Source: Bacteroidota bacterium (GTDB lineage Bacteria > Bacteroidota > Bacteroidia > Bacteroidales > FEN-979). From it: DNA of 61,528 nt. Position 1 is the first letter of the stretch; every line of letters begins with the position of its first letter. A program made the position numbers and the translations under genes. The notes below the pieces were generated by a model. That model was not told the DNA's origin and ran no database searches. It saw only the letters and a list, made by a program, of their open reading frames with translations. Where the stretch lies: positions 1 to 61,528 of the forward strand of contig JAPLDF010000014.1 in NCBI GenBank assembly GCA_026391835.1. The letters are read 5' to 3'. Positions 1 to 7,925 of this stretch are shown one piece after another.

Positions 1-60
1 TAAATTTAAGGTTTGTTTGTACACCTTAACTTACTGTCCTAAATTTGGGGAGTATTATAC
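1..60 (-). mobile_element. IS3-like element, left end only (continues outside the window)
   Basis: Read on the minus strand these 60 bases are identical to 61390-61449, the stretch just upstream of a transposase start at the other edge. The element therefore runs out of the window to the left with its transposase reading leftwards. It joins a copy of the interspersed repeat that is uninterrupted at 5464, so it inserted into that repeat. The IS3 assignment rests on the OrfA start seen at 61458. Confidence 0.75.
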
Positions 61-125
61 AATTGACCTCGACTTCTGTAAAACCATCTATATTACCATT
101 ATCGGCCGCCGCTGTGACAGCCTCC
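61..125 (+). pseudogene. Relic of a polysaccharide deacetylase gene inside the repeat
   Basis: The bases reading GACCTCGACTTC through GGCCGCCGCTGTGAC match the segment of the intact deacetylase at about 1298-1360 (LDFNKTFYLTDTGRRWDG; here LDFCKTIYITIIGRRCDS). A nearly identical relic sits at 5464. Flanking sequence on both sides is repeat, so only a short internal piece of the gene survives. This is seen directly; the evolutionary route is inference. Confidence 0.6.
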
Positions 126-312
126 GAAAAAAAGAAATGCCACCAAGCCACAAGGGCACAAGGATACACAAGAGTTTTTTTGAAATCCCCCATGAATGCC
201 ACAGGTTTTTACTCATCCAAAAACCCCTTATGAGCCCCCCCTTAACACTTAAAACTTAACACTTAACACTTAATCACTTAACACTTAAAACTTAATCACT
301 TGACACTTATTC
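122..312 (+). repeat. Module A repeat, copy 1
   Basis: It starts with GAAATGCCACCAAGCCACAA, runs through ATGAATGCCACAGGTTTTTAC and AAAACCCCTTATGAGCCCCC, and ends in a tail of TTAACAC heptamers with variants (AAAACTT, TTAATCAC). Other long copies are at 3841, 5531, 8345 and 10605, and isolated tails at 763, 1592, 7810, 9546, 11085 and 12518. No gene is supported in it; the short overlapping frames differ between copies. Confidence 0.85.
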
Positions 313-324
313 TGACTTTTGTAA

Positions 325-332
325 TATCTTTG
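325..332 (+). promoter_or_regulatory. -7 box of the ParE-type module, copy 1
   Basis: TATCTTTG fits the Bacteroidetes -7 consensus TAnnTTTG and lies 15 bases before the antitoxin ATG. The same box is kept in the duplicated module at 10808. Confidence 0.6.
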
Positions 333-346
333 TAAAAACAAAACAG

Positions 347-487
347 ATGAGCACCCGGGAAATCAAACAACTGCTACATGAGAGTATTGAAAACATTGAT
401 GACGGTGAATTTCTGCTTGCCGTAAAACAGAAAACCATATCTGATCGTCAGGCAGATCTTTTAGTTGAAAAATGGTTAAGCGAATAA
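347..487 (+). CDS. Small antitoxin of a ParE-type module (shortened copy)
   Basis: Encodes 46 residues starting MSTREIKQLLHESIENIDDG and ending EKWLSE. Its stop overlaps the toxin start by 16 bases, the usual coupling of type II toxin-antitoxin pairs. It is an almost identical duplicate of the protein at 10830 but lacks a 7-residue segment (EQIKNGK, 21 bases); GAAA at the deletion edges suggests slippage. The start and end also resemble the 78-residue antitoxin at 7946 (MSTIEL..., ...QWLSSK), which places it in the same family. Whether the shortened protein still neutralises the toxin is unknown. The antitoxin role is inferred from position and pairing. Confidence 0.65.
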   Translation: MSTREIKQLLHESIENIDDGEFLLAVKQKTISDRQADLLVEKWLSE

Positions 488-762
488 TTTGGTCACAAAA
501 TACATTGGCCGACAGAATCCAGATACTTGATTATTGGTATCAGCGAATTGGTAATAAAACATATAGCCGCAGGTTGGATCATGACTTAAAGGAATCCATT
601 AAACATTTGTCGAGGTTTCCAAAAATCGGAAGGCAGATTGATAATCGGGAAGAGCGATTCCTTGTTAAAGATTATTATCAGATATTTTACATGGAATCTG
701 ATCTTGAAATTTACATTTTGCATATTTGGGATAGCAGAAGGAATCCGGATGCCCTCCCTTAA
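472..762 (+). CDS. RelE/ParE-family toxin
   Basis: A 96-residue basic protein. The N-terminus (MVKRIIWSQNTLADRIQILD), the central RLDHDLKESIKHLSRFPKIG helix region and the terminal HIWDSRRNPDALP strand are the standard layout of the RelE/ParE fold, and the length is normal for the family. ParE toxins act on DNA gyrase and RelE toxins cut mRNA at the ribosome; the IWDSRRNP ending favours the ParE side, but the sequence cannot settle the target. It starts inside the antitoxin gene and follows it in an operon. The copy at 10976 has lost about 60 percent of this gene. Confidence 0.8.
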   Translation: MVKRIIWSQNTLADRIQILDYWYQRIGNKTYSRRLDHDLKESIKHLSRFPKIGRQIDNREERFLVKDYYQIFYMESDLEIYILHIWDSRRNPDALP

Positions 763-812
763 CCCTTAAAACTTAACACTTAATCACTTAACACTTTATT
801 ACTTCATCCCTT
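763..812 (+). repeat. Module A tail (TTAACAC heptamer tract)
   Basis: A short run of CTTAACAC/CTTAAAAC/CTTAATCAC units joining the toxin stop to the deacetylase start. The same junction, CCCTCCCTTAACACTT, follows the toxin remnant at 11087, so the tail moved or was duplicated together with the module. Confidence 0.75.
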
Positions 813-817
813 TTTTC

Positions 818-1591
818 ATGGATTTCACCCTCTCCACATACAGTAACCTTTTGAACGCCCTTAAACAACAGGGCTTTTTTTTTCAAACCTTCTGCGAATA
901 CTTGGTAAATCCCGCCGAAAAGGCCATCATCCTGCGCCATGATGTCGACCTGCTGCCGGGCAACTCGCTGGCAACAGCAAAGCTGGAACAGGCATCCGGG
1001 ATCAGCGGCAGTTACTATTTCAGGATGGTTCCCGAAAGCTATGATGAAACCATCATCCGGCAGATTGCGCACCTGGGGCACGAGATCGGCTATCACTACG
1101 AGGACCTGGCATCTGCCGACGGCAACCTTGAAAAAGCTTATGATTCGTTTTGCCGGAACCTCGAGAAATTGCGCACCCTCTGCCCGGTAACCACCATCTG
1201 CATGCATGGCAGCCCCCTGAGCAAATGGGACAGCCGCCTCCTCTGGGGAAAGTACAGTTACCGAAGCCACGCGATTACCGGGGAGCCCTACTTTGACCTC
1301 GATTTCAACAAAACCTTCTACCTCACCGATACCGGCCGCCGCTGGGACGGCCACAAGGTTAGCATACGCGACAAAGCCATGGCCTCAGCCCCTGTTACCA
1401 ATCCCGGTTTCCTGGGGCGCAGCTACCATTCAACCAAAAACATCATCGACGCCGTTCAGCATGGCACCTTCCCCGGCCGGGCGATGATCACCCTCCACCC
1501 CCAGCGCTGGACCAGCAGCCCCATCCCCTGGATAAAAGAACTCCTCGCCCAGAACCTGAAAAACCAGGTAAAGCGGTTCCTGGTCAAATGA
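818..1591 (+). CDS. Polysaccharide deacetylase-like protein (NodB superfamily)
   Basis: 257 residues. The metal-site motif ILRHDVDLLPG (residues about 39-49), the second conserved region LGHEIGYHYEDLA (about 85-97), CMHGSPLS (about 127-134) and the late TLHPQRW (about 226-232) fit the carbohydrate esterase 4 / NodB-like barrel found in polysaccharide loci. There is no signal peptide, so a cytoplasmic role on nucleotide- or lipid-linked sugars is likely, though the substrate cannot be read. It sits between repeat tails, far from the polysaccharide operon, and pieces of the same gene occur at 61, 5464 and 9421. The ATG is the first Met after the repeat tail. Confidence 0.72.
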   Translation: MDFTLSTYSNLLNALKQQGFFFQTFCEYLVNPAEKAIILRHDVDLLPGNSLATAKLEQASGISGSYYFRMVPESYDETIIRQIAHLGHEIGYHYEDLASADGNLEKAYDSFCRNLEKLRTLCPVTTICMHGSPLSKWDSRLLWGKYSYRSHAITGEPYFDLDFNKTFYLTDTGRRWDGHKVSIRDKAMASAPVTNPGFLGRSYHSTKNIIDAVQHGTFPGRAMITLHPQRWTSSPIPWIKELLAQNLKNQVKRFLVK

Positions 1592-1741
1592 CCTCCAAAA
1601 ACCTATAAGCAGCCCCCACTTAACACTTAAAACTTAACACTTAACACTTCAAATTTCGTTGTTCAATATTCGATATTCAAACAGATTCCTTTATAATTCC
1701 GTACCTACGGCACGGAAAACTCCCTGAACACCCACGGGCTA
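1592..1741 (+). repeat. Module A tail plus module B first half (H1 hairpin at 1699-1715)
   Basis: CCTATAAGCAGCCCCCACTTAAC and heptamers, then AAATTTCGTTGTTCAATATT and CGATATTCAAA, then the hairpin CCGTACC-TAC-GGCACGG. The module is cut at 1741/1742 by a group II intron and resumes at 3661. Confidence 0.85.
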
Positions 1742-1823
1742 ATCGGGTAGGAAGCGGCTTGCGCCGCTGTCCCCCCACACCACCGGGCATACTTGTGAGT
1801 ACCACGGCGGTTTCTATTAGCTT
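1742..1823 (-). ncRNA. Group II intron 3-prime ribozyme region (domains V/VI)
   Basis: Between the reverse transcriptase stop and the 3-prime splice site the minus strand reads ACCGCCGTGGTACTC, ACAAGTATGCCCGGTGGT, then GTGGGGGGACAGCGGCGCAA. The CCGCCGTGGTAC / GTATGCCCGGTGGT pairing has the shape of domain V, followed by a GCGGC-GCAA-GCCGC hairpin as domain VI just before CCGAT. The structure was read by eye. Confidence 0.65.
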
Positions 1824-3236
1824 TTACACCTTCATTCTTAGATAGATAGATTGTAAGCCTTGTTTGGCAAACCAGTTCAGGTTCATGGCGTGGCCGACAG
1901 CTGTTTTCTTTGACATCTGCCACCAACCCTGTGAGTACATAATTGCATTCCAGCTTTTACCTTCAGGGATATCAAGACTGCGAAGGAGTTTAAAGATGGT
2001 GTACCGCCTGCCACAATGTTTAAGACGGTAACATCTTAATTTTCTTCGTATCCAGCCATCCAGATCTCTGAAATTTGTTAGCCAGACGTTGGCAAGTCTA
2101 AAATAAATAGTCCAGCCACGAATGACAGCATTCAGTTCCTTGATGACCATGTCGAACTTAATGCCCCTGTTTCTGCGGGTTATTTCCCTTACCTTGTCCT
2201 TTAGTCGGTCTATGGATTTATCTGCAACCCTTATACCTCCTTCCGGCAGTAAAGTGTACCCTAGGAATTTTACATCAGAGCAATGCCTGACCCCACTCTT
2301 TTCGTGATTGACCTTCAGTTTCAATTTCTTTTCAATGAAATCTACTATGGATGCCATCACTCTTTCTCCTGCTTTTCTGCTTTTGACATAAATGTTACTG
2401 TCGTCTGCATATCGGCAGAAACTGTGACCCCGTTCCTCCAGTTCTTTGTCCAGTTCGTCTAACACGATGTTGGATAGAAGCGGCGATAACGGGCCACCCT
2501 GTGGTGTTCCGGCAATGCGCTGTTCCACTAACCCATCATCCATCATTCCTGCTTTAAGGTATGCCTTTATTAGTCGAAGGAGCCGTTTATCTCCTATCCC
2601 TTTACTAAGTCTTTGCATCAGCCGATCATGGTTGATCTTGTCGAAGAACTTCTCTAAGTCTATATCCACAACCCACTCCTTGCCTTCCTGAATGTACTTT
2701 GAGGCTTGTGTTATTGCCTGGTGTGCACTTCGGCCGGGTCGGAACCCGTAGCTGCTCTCGCTGAAAATTGGCTCGTAATACCGGCTAAGCTCCTGATGGA
2801 TCGCTTGCTGGACGAGTCGGTCTTTGACAGTGGGAATACCCAGCATCCTTGTCCCTCCATTGGGTTTGGGGATTTCAACCTTGCGTACCGGACTTACTTC
2901 GTATTGTTCTGTAAGTATCTCTTTCTGCAAGGTGTTTATGTGTTTTCCCAACCATTGTCGCAGTTCCTCCGTATCCATGCCATCTACTCCGCCGCTGCCG
3001 TCATTGCTCGCCACTTGTTTGTATGCCCTGTTCAGGTTTTCATAATCTACAATCCTTTCTAATAAATGTTCGGTTAAGGTTCGCTGTTTCTCCAATAGTG
3101 AAAGTAATTCAACTCTACTAACCAGTCCCGAATCGGTTCCGCCGATCGGTACTGCCTGTAGTTCCCCTGCCTGCACTGAAAATAAGTCCAATTGCAGACC
3201 TGATTCGTTTTTCTGTTGCTCTTTACTTTTACGCAT
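1824..3236 (-). CDS. ltrA: Group II intron-encoded reverse transcriptase/maturase
   Basis: 470 residues. The RT domain spans roughly residues 75-330, with IPKPNGGTRMLGIPTVKDR, SSYGFRPGRSAHQAI, DIDLEKFFDKINHD, GTPQGGPLSPLLSNI and the catalytic YADD. The maturase (domain X/GIIM-like) region follows at about 350-450 (AVIRGWTIYFRLANV, WNAIMYSQGWW). There is no HNH endonuclease at the C-terminus, so mobility would rely on nicked or single-stranded targets, as in endonuclease-less introns. It would splice the intron RNA and reverse-transcribe it into new sites. The frame is intact with all core motifs, so it may be active. Confidence 0.92.
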   Translation of the reverse strand: MRKSKEQQKNESGLQLDLFSVQAGELQAVPIGGTDSGLVSRVELLSLLEKQRTLTEHLLERIVDYENLNRAYKQVASNDGSGGVDGMDTEELRQWLGKHINTLQKEILTEQYEVSPVRKVEIPKPNGGTRMLGIPTVKDRLVQQAIHQELSRYYEPIFSESSYGFRPGRSAHQAITQASKYIQEGKEWVVDIDLEKFFDKINHDRLMQRLSKGIGDKRLLRLIKAYLKAGMMDDGLVEQRIAGTPQGGPLSPLLSNIVLDELDKELEERGHSFCRYADDSNIYVKSRKAGERVMASIVDFIEKKLKLKVNHEKSGVRHCSDVKFLGYTLLPEGGIRVADKSIDRLKDKVREITRRNRGIKFDMVIKELNAVIRGWTIYFRLANVWLTNFRDLDGWIRRKLRCYRLKHCGRRYTIFKLLRSLDIPEGKSWNAIMYSQGWWQMSKKTAVGHAMNLNWFAKQGLQSIYLRMKV

Positions 3237-3660
3237 CTTCGATGCTACCTTTGTTAATAGATTTGGGCCTTCCCGGTGATTATTTCCCGGTACTATGCCC
3301 GCTGCTGACTCCTTTACGTCTGTCGTCTATCGGTCTCCCGATAGCCTATCCAGTTGCCCGGAACTCGTAAAGGCCTCCCGGGGTAAGTAGTAATTCTTTC
3401 CATTCGTTGTGCCGGATTTACCCTTCTTTCTTTCCGAATGACTATTGGGCGTCTTGGTTCAGGGGCCAATTACCCAGAAAGAAAGGCCTTATATCCAGTT
3501 TCTGTTCGTCACAACAAATGTTTGCCTACGGCTTCCTTCAGATTCCCGGTCGCCCGGGACACCCTTGCTTTCGGCTAGAAAATTCCGGTCATTACGGCTC
3601 TTTCGGGACTAGGGAAGTTACCTTCCTGCACCCTTTAGAATTACTACATGCCCGGCACAC

Positions 3661-3790
3661 CCCACATTCGGCTCCTCCGGAGCCAGCCTTGTCCGCCTGT
3701 CCGCTTGTCCGCCCGTCCGCCCGTCCGCTTGTCCGCCTGTCCGCCTGTCCGCCTGTCCGCCTGTCCGCCTGTCCGCCCGTCCGCTTGTCT
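3661..3790 (+). repeat. Module B second half (H2 hairpin 3670-3684) and octamer array a
   Basis: The palindrome GGCTCC-TCC-GGAGCC is followed from about 3691 by some 12 tandem octamers of GTCCGCCT type, with CC and TT variants in the last positions. The array has no stop codon in any of the six frames, so the long overlapping frames here (VRLSACPP on plus, RRTGGQAD on minus) are artefacts. Confidence 0.9.
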
Positions 3791-4016
3791 CCTTCGAAAT
3801 TCAAAATTCGTTGTTCAATATTCGTTATTCAATATTGAGCCTGCTCCGAAAAAAAGAAAATGCCACCAAGCCACAATGATATCATGATACACAAAGAGTT
3901 ACCTGGAAATCCCCCCATGAATACCCACAGGTTTTTACTCCTCCAAAAACCCCTGATGAGCCCCCCCTTAACACTTAAAACTTAACACTTAAATCTTAAC
4001 ACTTAACACTTACAAC
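3791..4016 (+). repeat. Module B start fragment followed by module A, copy 2
   Basis: TTCGAAATTCAAAATTCGTT and the following TTCAATATTCG begin a module B that stops without its hairpins. It then passes straight into module A (GAAAATGCCACCAAGCCACA) with the full heptamer tail. The mosaic suggests recombination between repeat copies. Confidence 0.8.
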
Positions 4017-4066
4017 CAGACTTCAAAATAATTTTTCATTACGTAAAATGCGTAACGCAAAATGCG

Positions 4067-4074
4067 TAATTTTG
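4067..4074 (+). promoter_or_regulatory. -7 box upstream of the first ATPase
   Basis: TAATTTTG fits TAnnTTTG, 25 bases before the ATG at 4100. It lies in a small tandem tract of ACGTAAAATGCGTAACGC that belongs to neither repeat module. Confidence 0.45.
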
Positions 4075-4099
4075 TAATTCAGATAAACAATTTCAGGAA

Positions 4100-5239
4100 A
4101 TGAAACTTAACAATCCATTTGTTACCACCGGTTATGTATCACCTGATTATTTCTGTGACAGGAAAAATGAAAGCCGGCAAATACTGGAAGCCATCAATTC
4201 TCATCGAAACCTGGCACTGGTATCCATGCGGCGAATGGGGAAAACAGGTCTGTTGAAACATGTCGGTTTTCTTCTAAACATTCAACATAAAAATAAAGCG
4301 CTTATATACATCGACCTGATGCCAACACAATCAGCTTCCGATCTGTTGAGCACACTCGGCACAGCGCTGCTGCATGCCAAGCATAAAGAAAAAAATATAC
4401 TCGAAAAAATCATTGCTGCACTATCTTCCCTCAGGCCAGGGTTAACGTATGACTCATTGACCGGCCAACCTTCGTTAATATTCAATGTGGCAACCGAAAA
4501 TGATTTCACAATGGGCTTACGTCAGTTGCTGGCACTTTTCAATTCGATGAGAAAAGAGCTGACAATCGTACTGGATGAATTTCAACAGGTACTTGAATAC
4601 CCGGAAAACAAGATTGAAAATCTGCTGCGAACCATTGTTCAGGAAAATCCCCAGATAACCTTCATTTTCTCCGGAAGCGATAAACCCATGATGGAAACCA
4701 TGTTTAGTAATCCAACCCGCCCATTTTTCCAAAGCGTTGAATTGATGTACCTTGGGCCGATTGTAACTGAAAATTACCTTGGGTTTATTAAGAACCACTT
4801 TAATGCTGCAGGATTTGACATTTCCGGCACAACCATCATCCAACTGCTGGAATGGTGCAGGCACCATACATATTATGTCCAGCATTTCTGTAACCGGTTA
4901 TTTGCCAAATCATTGCTTAAAATAAATGAAGAAAACACAAGTCAGCTCTGTCTCGAAATCCTTGCATCATGCGAACCGTTGTACCTGACTTATCGGAAAC
5001 TGTTAACATCGCATCAATTCGCGCTGATTCAGGCAATAGCAGTTGAAAATGGCGTTTCTAAACCCTTATCTGGTAATTTTATCAGGAAACATGATCTTAA
5101 AAGTGCAAGTTCTGTTAAAACATCTCTGGTAGCATTGGCAGGAAAAGAGATGCTTATTCGAAGTAACAATACATGGCAGGTTTATGACGTATTCTTTGCC
5201 CGATGGCTGGAACACACCTGGAAACGCCTCAACCTATAG
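4100..5239 (+). CDS. Archaeal-type ATPase of the AAA/STAND class
   Basis: 379 residues. It opens with NNPFVTTGYVSPDYFCDRKN, a common start for this family. The P-loop VSMRRMGKTG (about 41-50) and Walker B IVLDEFQQ (about 155-162) follow, then FSGSD as sensor region, and a winged-helix-like end (SSVKTSLVALAGKEMLIRSN). There is no membrane segment or nuclease domain. The ATPase at 11392 has the same layout and the one at 6451 is a relative. Such ATPases are common in accessory regions of archaea and Bacteroidetes, but their cellular job is not established. It is a single-gene unit with its own promoter between two repeat blocks. Confidence 0.78.
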   Translation: MKLNNPFVTTGYVSPDYFCDRKNESRQILEAINSHRNLALVSMRRMGKTGLLKHVGFLLNIQHKNKALIYIDLMPTQSASDLLSTLGTALLHAKHKEKNILEKIIAALSSLRPGLTYDSLTGQPSLIFNVATENDFTMGLRQLLALFNSMRKELTIVLDEFQQVLEYPENKIENLLRTIVQENPQITFIFSGSDKPMMETMFSNPTRPFFQSVELMYLGPIVTENYLGFIKNHFNAAGFDISGTTIIQLLEWCRHHTYYVQHFCNRLFAKSLLKINEENTSQLCLEILASCEPLYLTYRKLLTSHQFALIQAIAVENGVSKPLSGNFIRKHDLKSASSVKTSLVALAGKEMLIRSNNTWQVYDVFFARWLEHTWKRLNL

Positions 5240-5463
5240 CCTGTCCGCTTGTCTGCTTCGAAATTCAAATTTCGTTGTTCAATATTCGATATTCAAATCC
5301 ATTCCCTAATAATTCCGCACCTACGGAGCGGAAAACTCCATGATTACTCACAGGCTACCAAAATCCGGCTCCTCTGGAGCCAACCTTGTCCGCCCGTACA
5401 ACTGTCCGCTTGCTGAGCCAAAAAACCCATTTCATTGCGAAATTATTCGCAACGAAAATATTC
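5240..5463 (+). repeat. Module B copy (H1 5315-5331, H2 5367-5381) with degenerate octamers
   Basis: A few octamers (GCCTGTCCGCTTGTCTGC) precede the TTCGAAATTC block. H1 here is CCGCACC-TAC-GGAGCGG, and H2 has a changed loop, GGCTCC-TCT-GGAGCC. The octamer tract after H2 is only two or three decayed units. The tail (about 5420-5463) has a short GCGAAATTATTCGCAACGAA inverted stretch. Confidence 0.8.
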
Positions 5464-5530
5464 GCAATCAATTGATCTCGAATTCCGTAAAACCATCTAT
5501 ATTACCAATATCGGCCGCCGCTGTGACAGC
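5464..5530 (+). pseudogene. Second relic of the polysaccharide deacetylase
   Basis: Aligned by eye with about 1298-1360 of the intact gene, 46 of 63 bases match, and the reading LEFRKTIYITNIGRRCDS corresponds to LDFNKTFYLTDTGRRWDG. It runs directly into module A, exactly as the copy at 61 does, so the relic has become part of the mobile or duplicating repeat unit. Confidence 0.6.
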
Positions 5531-5700
5531 CTCCGAATAAAAGAAATGCCACTAAGCCACAAGGGCACAAGGATACACAAAGAGTTTTTTGAAAATCCCC
5601 ACATGAATGCCCACAGGTTTTTACTTCTCCAAAAACCCCTTATGAGCCCCCCCTTAACACTTAAAACTTAACACTTAACACTTAATCACTTAAAACTTCT
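5531..5700 (+). repeat. Module A repeat, copy 3
   Basis: The first part (GCCACTAAGCCACAAGGGCA, then GGATACACAAAGAG) and the heptamer tail are nearly the same as at 122-312. With the deacetylase relic, the similarity to copy 1 extends over about 200 bases. Confidence 0.85.
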
Positions 5701-5725
5701 TTTTCTCCCTTCACTATTTGTTGAT

Positions 5726-5733
5726 TAACTTTG
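5726..5733 (+). promoter_or_regulatory. -7 box of the RelE-type module
   Basis: TAACTTTG, a good TAnnTTTG box, lies 14 bases before the chosen antitoxin ATG. Confidence 0.6.
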
Positions 5734-5747
5734 CAAAAAAATGGACA

Positions 5748-5957
5748 ATGGAAACAATAATATTAAGCGGCAACTCCAAGGTAAACTTACGATTGATCCT
5801 GAAACTTGCAAAGCAACTTAATGTTTCAGCAAAACGATTATCTGCCGAAGATGTTGAAAACATTGGAATGGCCATTTCCATTGACGAAGGATTAAAATCA
5901 GGTCTGATTAATGACAAAGAAAAACAGGATTTTATCTCACTGTTAAAGCAAGGTTGA
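5748..5957 (+). CDS. Probable antitoxin of a RelE-type module
   Basis: 69 residues starting METIILSGNSKVNLRLILKL. The frame is open further up to 5718, but that would place the start before the promoter box, so the ATG at 5748 is preferred. It contains a helical middle (LAKQLNVSAKRLSAEDVENI) and an acidic end typical of toxin-wrapping antitoxin tails. It is separated from the toxin gene by one base. The family is not one I can name; the role comes from the pairing. Confidence 0.6.
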   Translation: METIILSGNSKVNLRLILKLAKQLNVSAKRLSAEDVENIGMAISIDEGLKSGLINDKEKQDFISLLKQG

Positions 5958-5958
5958 A

Positions 5959-6225
5959 ATGCAATTTGAGATTACCCGTAAGTTTCAAAAACAAGTTAAC
6001 GACTGCAATGACCGGCGAATCAGATCTAAAGTTTTATCCATTATTGAAGCAGTAGGAGCATCTGATAACTTGAATGGATTTCCAAATCTAAAAAAGTTAG
6101 CAGGTCATAAAAATATCTATCGTATCAGAATGGGAGACTATAGAATAGGAATTGTGATCGATAATAATATTGTCATTTTTGCAGCATTTGATCACCGTAA
6201 TGACATTTATCGGTACTTTCCTTAA
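5959..6225 (+). CDS. RelE-family mRNA interferase-like toxin
   Basis: 88 residues. The end pattern YRIRMGDYRIGIVIDN...FAAFDHRNDIYRYFP is the core of RelE/YafQ-like toxins: an Arg-rich strand, then a basic or His strand near the C-terminus. The family normally cleaves mRNA, often on the ribosome. It follows its antitoxin at once and ends before an octamer array. The gene looks intact. Confidence 0.85.
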   Translation: MQFEITRKFQKQVNDCNDRRIRSKVLSIIEAVGASDNLNGFPNLKKLAGHKNIYRIRMGDYRIGIVIDNNIVIFAAFDHRNDIYRYFP

Positions 6226-6255
6226 TATTTCAGCGGGGCTCAAAGCAACGTCGAC

Positions 6256-6336
6256 TTGTCCGCCTGTCCCCTCGTCCGCCCGTCCGCCCGTCCGCTTGTC
6301 CGCTTGTCCGCCCGCCCGCCTGTCCGCCCGTCCCCG
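6256..6336 (+). repeat. Octamer array b, without hairpins
   Basis: About ten GTCCGCCT-type units, somewhat decayed (GTCCCCTC, GCCCGCCC). It follows the toxin after about 30 bases and precedes the next promoter by about 60 bases. Neither hairpin of module B is present, showing that the array can occur without them. Confidence 0.85.
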
Positions 6337-6396
6337 CAGGGATTATTTTACCGAATAGTAACCCAGGTTACGGTAACCACTGTTACGAAAAACTTG

Positions 6397-6404
6397 TATC
6401 TTTG
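6397..6404 (+). promoter_or_regulatory. -7 box upstream of the second ATPase
   Basis: TATCTTTG fits TAnnTTTG. It lies 46 bases before the ATG, just after a GGTTACGGTAACC palindrome (6367-6379) that could be an operator. Confidence 0.55.
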
Positions 6405-6450
6405 AAAAAAACCTGTTGCAGAATCTTCTTGCAACTCAAAATCAACAGCA

Positions 6451-7761
6451 ATGGAATTTATCAATCGGGAAAATGAGTTGTTCCTTCTTGGTGAAACCCT
6501 CGAACGGTCACTTCATTCGTCACAGATGACCGTGATCATCGGCAGGCGTCGCATTGGAAAAACCAGCCTGGCGATTAAGGCGTTTGAAAACAACTTGTTT
6601 CTCTACTTTTTCATTTCGCGCAAAAATGAGGCTTTACTTTGCCAGGATTTTCTCGATGAGATCGGCAATAAATTAAATTTGCCCGCTTTGGGTGAATATA
6701 CCAGCTTTACACGGCTTTTTGAACTTTTACTGGTAACATCACAAAATCGACCCTTTACGCTGATCATTGATGAATTTCAGGAATTCCTGCATATCAACAC
6801 CTCCATATTCAGTGATATGCAAAACCTGTGGGACCGTTATAAGGCAACTGCAAAGTTGAACCTGGTTATAAGTGGTTCTGTCTATTCCCTTATGAAAAAG
6901 ATTTTTGAAAATTCCCGGGAACCTCTTTTTGGACGTGCCAATGAACGGATTTATCTTAAACCATTTAATGTTTCAATCCTTAAAAACCTTGTTGCCGGAG
7001 CCAATAATGCGTTTAAACCCGAAGATCTTCTCGCTTTTTATACCATAACAGGGGGTGTCGCAAAATATGTTGAGCATTTTGCCGACAAGCAGAAAATTTC
7101 CCTTCAACGAATGCTTGATGAGATTTTTCGTGAAAACTCTCTCCTGCTCGATGAGGGGATGAATCTTCTCATTGAAGAATTCGGCCGGGAATATACTACC
7201 TATTTTTCAATTCTCTCCCTGATCGCATCGTCAAAAACTTCACGAAGTGAGATAGAATCGATTCTCGGTAAAAATACCGGCGGATATCTTGAAAAACTGG
7301 AGAATGATTACCGGATCATCCAAAAAGTCAAACCGGTATTGTCAAAGCCGGGTGGTAAAATACAGAAGTATTTTATTGATGATAATTTCCTGGGTTTCTG
7401 GTTCCGGTTTATCTATAAAAACAAAGCTGCACTCGAAATTGGCAACTATTCATACGCAAGGTCTATTGTGGAACGTGACTTCGAATCTTTCAGCGGACCA
7501 TACCTCGAAAAATACTTCCGTGATAAGCTGGCATTGACAGGTGATTACTCGCTCATTGGCCGTTACTGGGAAAAGGGAAATCAAAATGAAATTGATATTG
7601 TGGCAGTCAATGCCAATGAAAAAACGGTATTGTTCGCTGAAGTCAAACGAAAAAAAACAAAGATCAGTCCTTCACTTCTGAAAGCAAAATCAGCGAACCT
7701 GCTGAACTCCTTCCCCGGCTATAAGATTACCTATGCCCATCTTTCAATGGAAGACATGTGA
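6451..7761 (+). CDS. ATPase with C-terminal DUF234/nuclease-like domain
   Basis: 436 residues. It starts FINRENELFLLGETLERS; the P-loop is IGRRRIGKTS (about 30-39) and Walker B is LIIDEFQEF (about 105-113). The last about 80 residues hold NEIDIVAVNANEKTVLFAEV, a D-x(n)-E-x-K arrangement as in the PD-(D/E)XK-like DUF234 ending of archaeal ATPases. This ending could bind or cut DNA, but no activity can be inferred. No membrane segments are seen. It forms a single-gene unit between octamer array b and a module A tail and is intact. Confidence 0.82.
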   Translation: MEFINRENELFLLGETLERSLHSSQMTVIIGRRRIGKTSLAIKAFENNLFLYFFISRKNEALLCQDFLDEIGNKLNLPALGEYTSFTRLFELLLVTSQNRPFTLIIDEFQEFLHINTSIFSDMQNLWDRYKATAKLNLVISGSVYSLMKKIFENSREPLFGRANERIYLKPFNVSILKNLVAGANNAFKPEDLLAFYTITGGVAKYVEHFADKQKISLQRMLDEIFRENSLLLDEGMNLLIEEFGREYTTYFSILSLIASSKTSRSEIESILGKNTGGYLEKLENDYRIIQKVKPVLSKPGGKIQKYFIDDNFLGFWFRFIYKNKAALEIGNYSYARSIVERDFESFSGPYLEKYFRDKLALTGDYSLIGRYWEKGNQNEIDIVAVNANEKTVLFAEVKRKKTKISPSLLKAKSANLLNSFPGYKITYAHLSMEDM

Positions 7762-7794
7762 AAAAGAGGAGCATGTTGTTTTTCCATGGTTTTT

Positions 7795-7862
7795 ATAATG
7801 GCTGAAAGCCCCCCTTAACACTTAAAACTTAACACTTAACACTTAATCACTTAACACCCCCT
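7795..7862 (+). repeat. Module A tail
   Basis: GAAAGCCCCCCTTAACACTT and further heptamer/octamer units (TTAACAC, TTAATCAC). Only the tail is present; the GAAATGCC start is missing. Confidence 0.8.
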
Positions 7863-7925
7863 GATATTTTTTCCGGAAACGTAAATCCCTGTTTCAGACA
7901 ACTTAACTTTTTTGTTGAAATACTT

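Larger units (their letters stand above)
1742..3660 (-). mobile_element. Group II intron, complete, inserted in module B
   Basis: On the minus strand the element starts GTGTGCCGGGCATG at 3660 and ends CCTACCCGAT at 1742, typical group II boundaries. Removing it restores CCCACGGGCTACCCACATTC, which matches the uninterrupted copy at 8561-8580 (CCCACAGGCTACCCACATTC) with one difference. This fixes both ends by direct comparison and gives a length of 1,919 bases. The 5-prime exon ends a few bases past the H2 palindrome GGCTCCGGAGGAGCC, so insertion is next to a stem-loop, the target style known for class C introns. The reverse transcriptase lies inside, in the usual domain IV position. Confidence 0.92.

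Noticed and set aside
17-259. 80-codon frame near the left edge
   Set aside because: It runs from an IS end through a deacetylase relic into module A. Equivalent copies at 5435 differ in frame and length.
788-1354. 188-codon frame opposite the deacetylase
   Set aside because: Antisense shadow of a gene with clear NodB-like motifs. High G+C and codon bias produce such open shadows.
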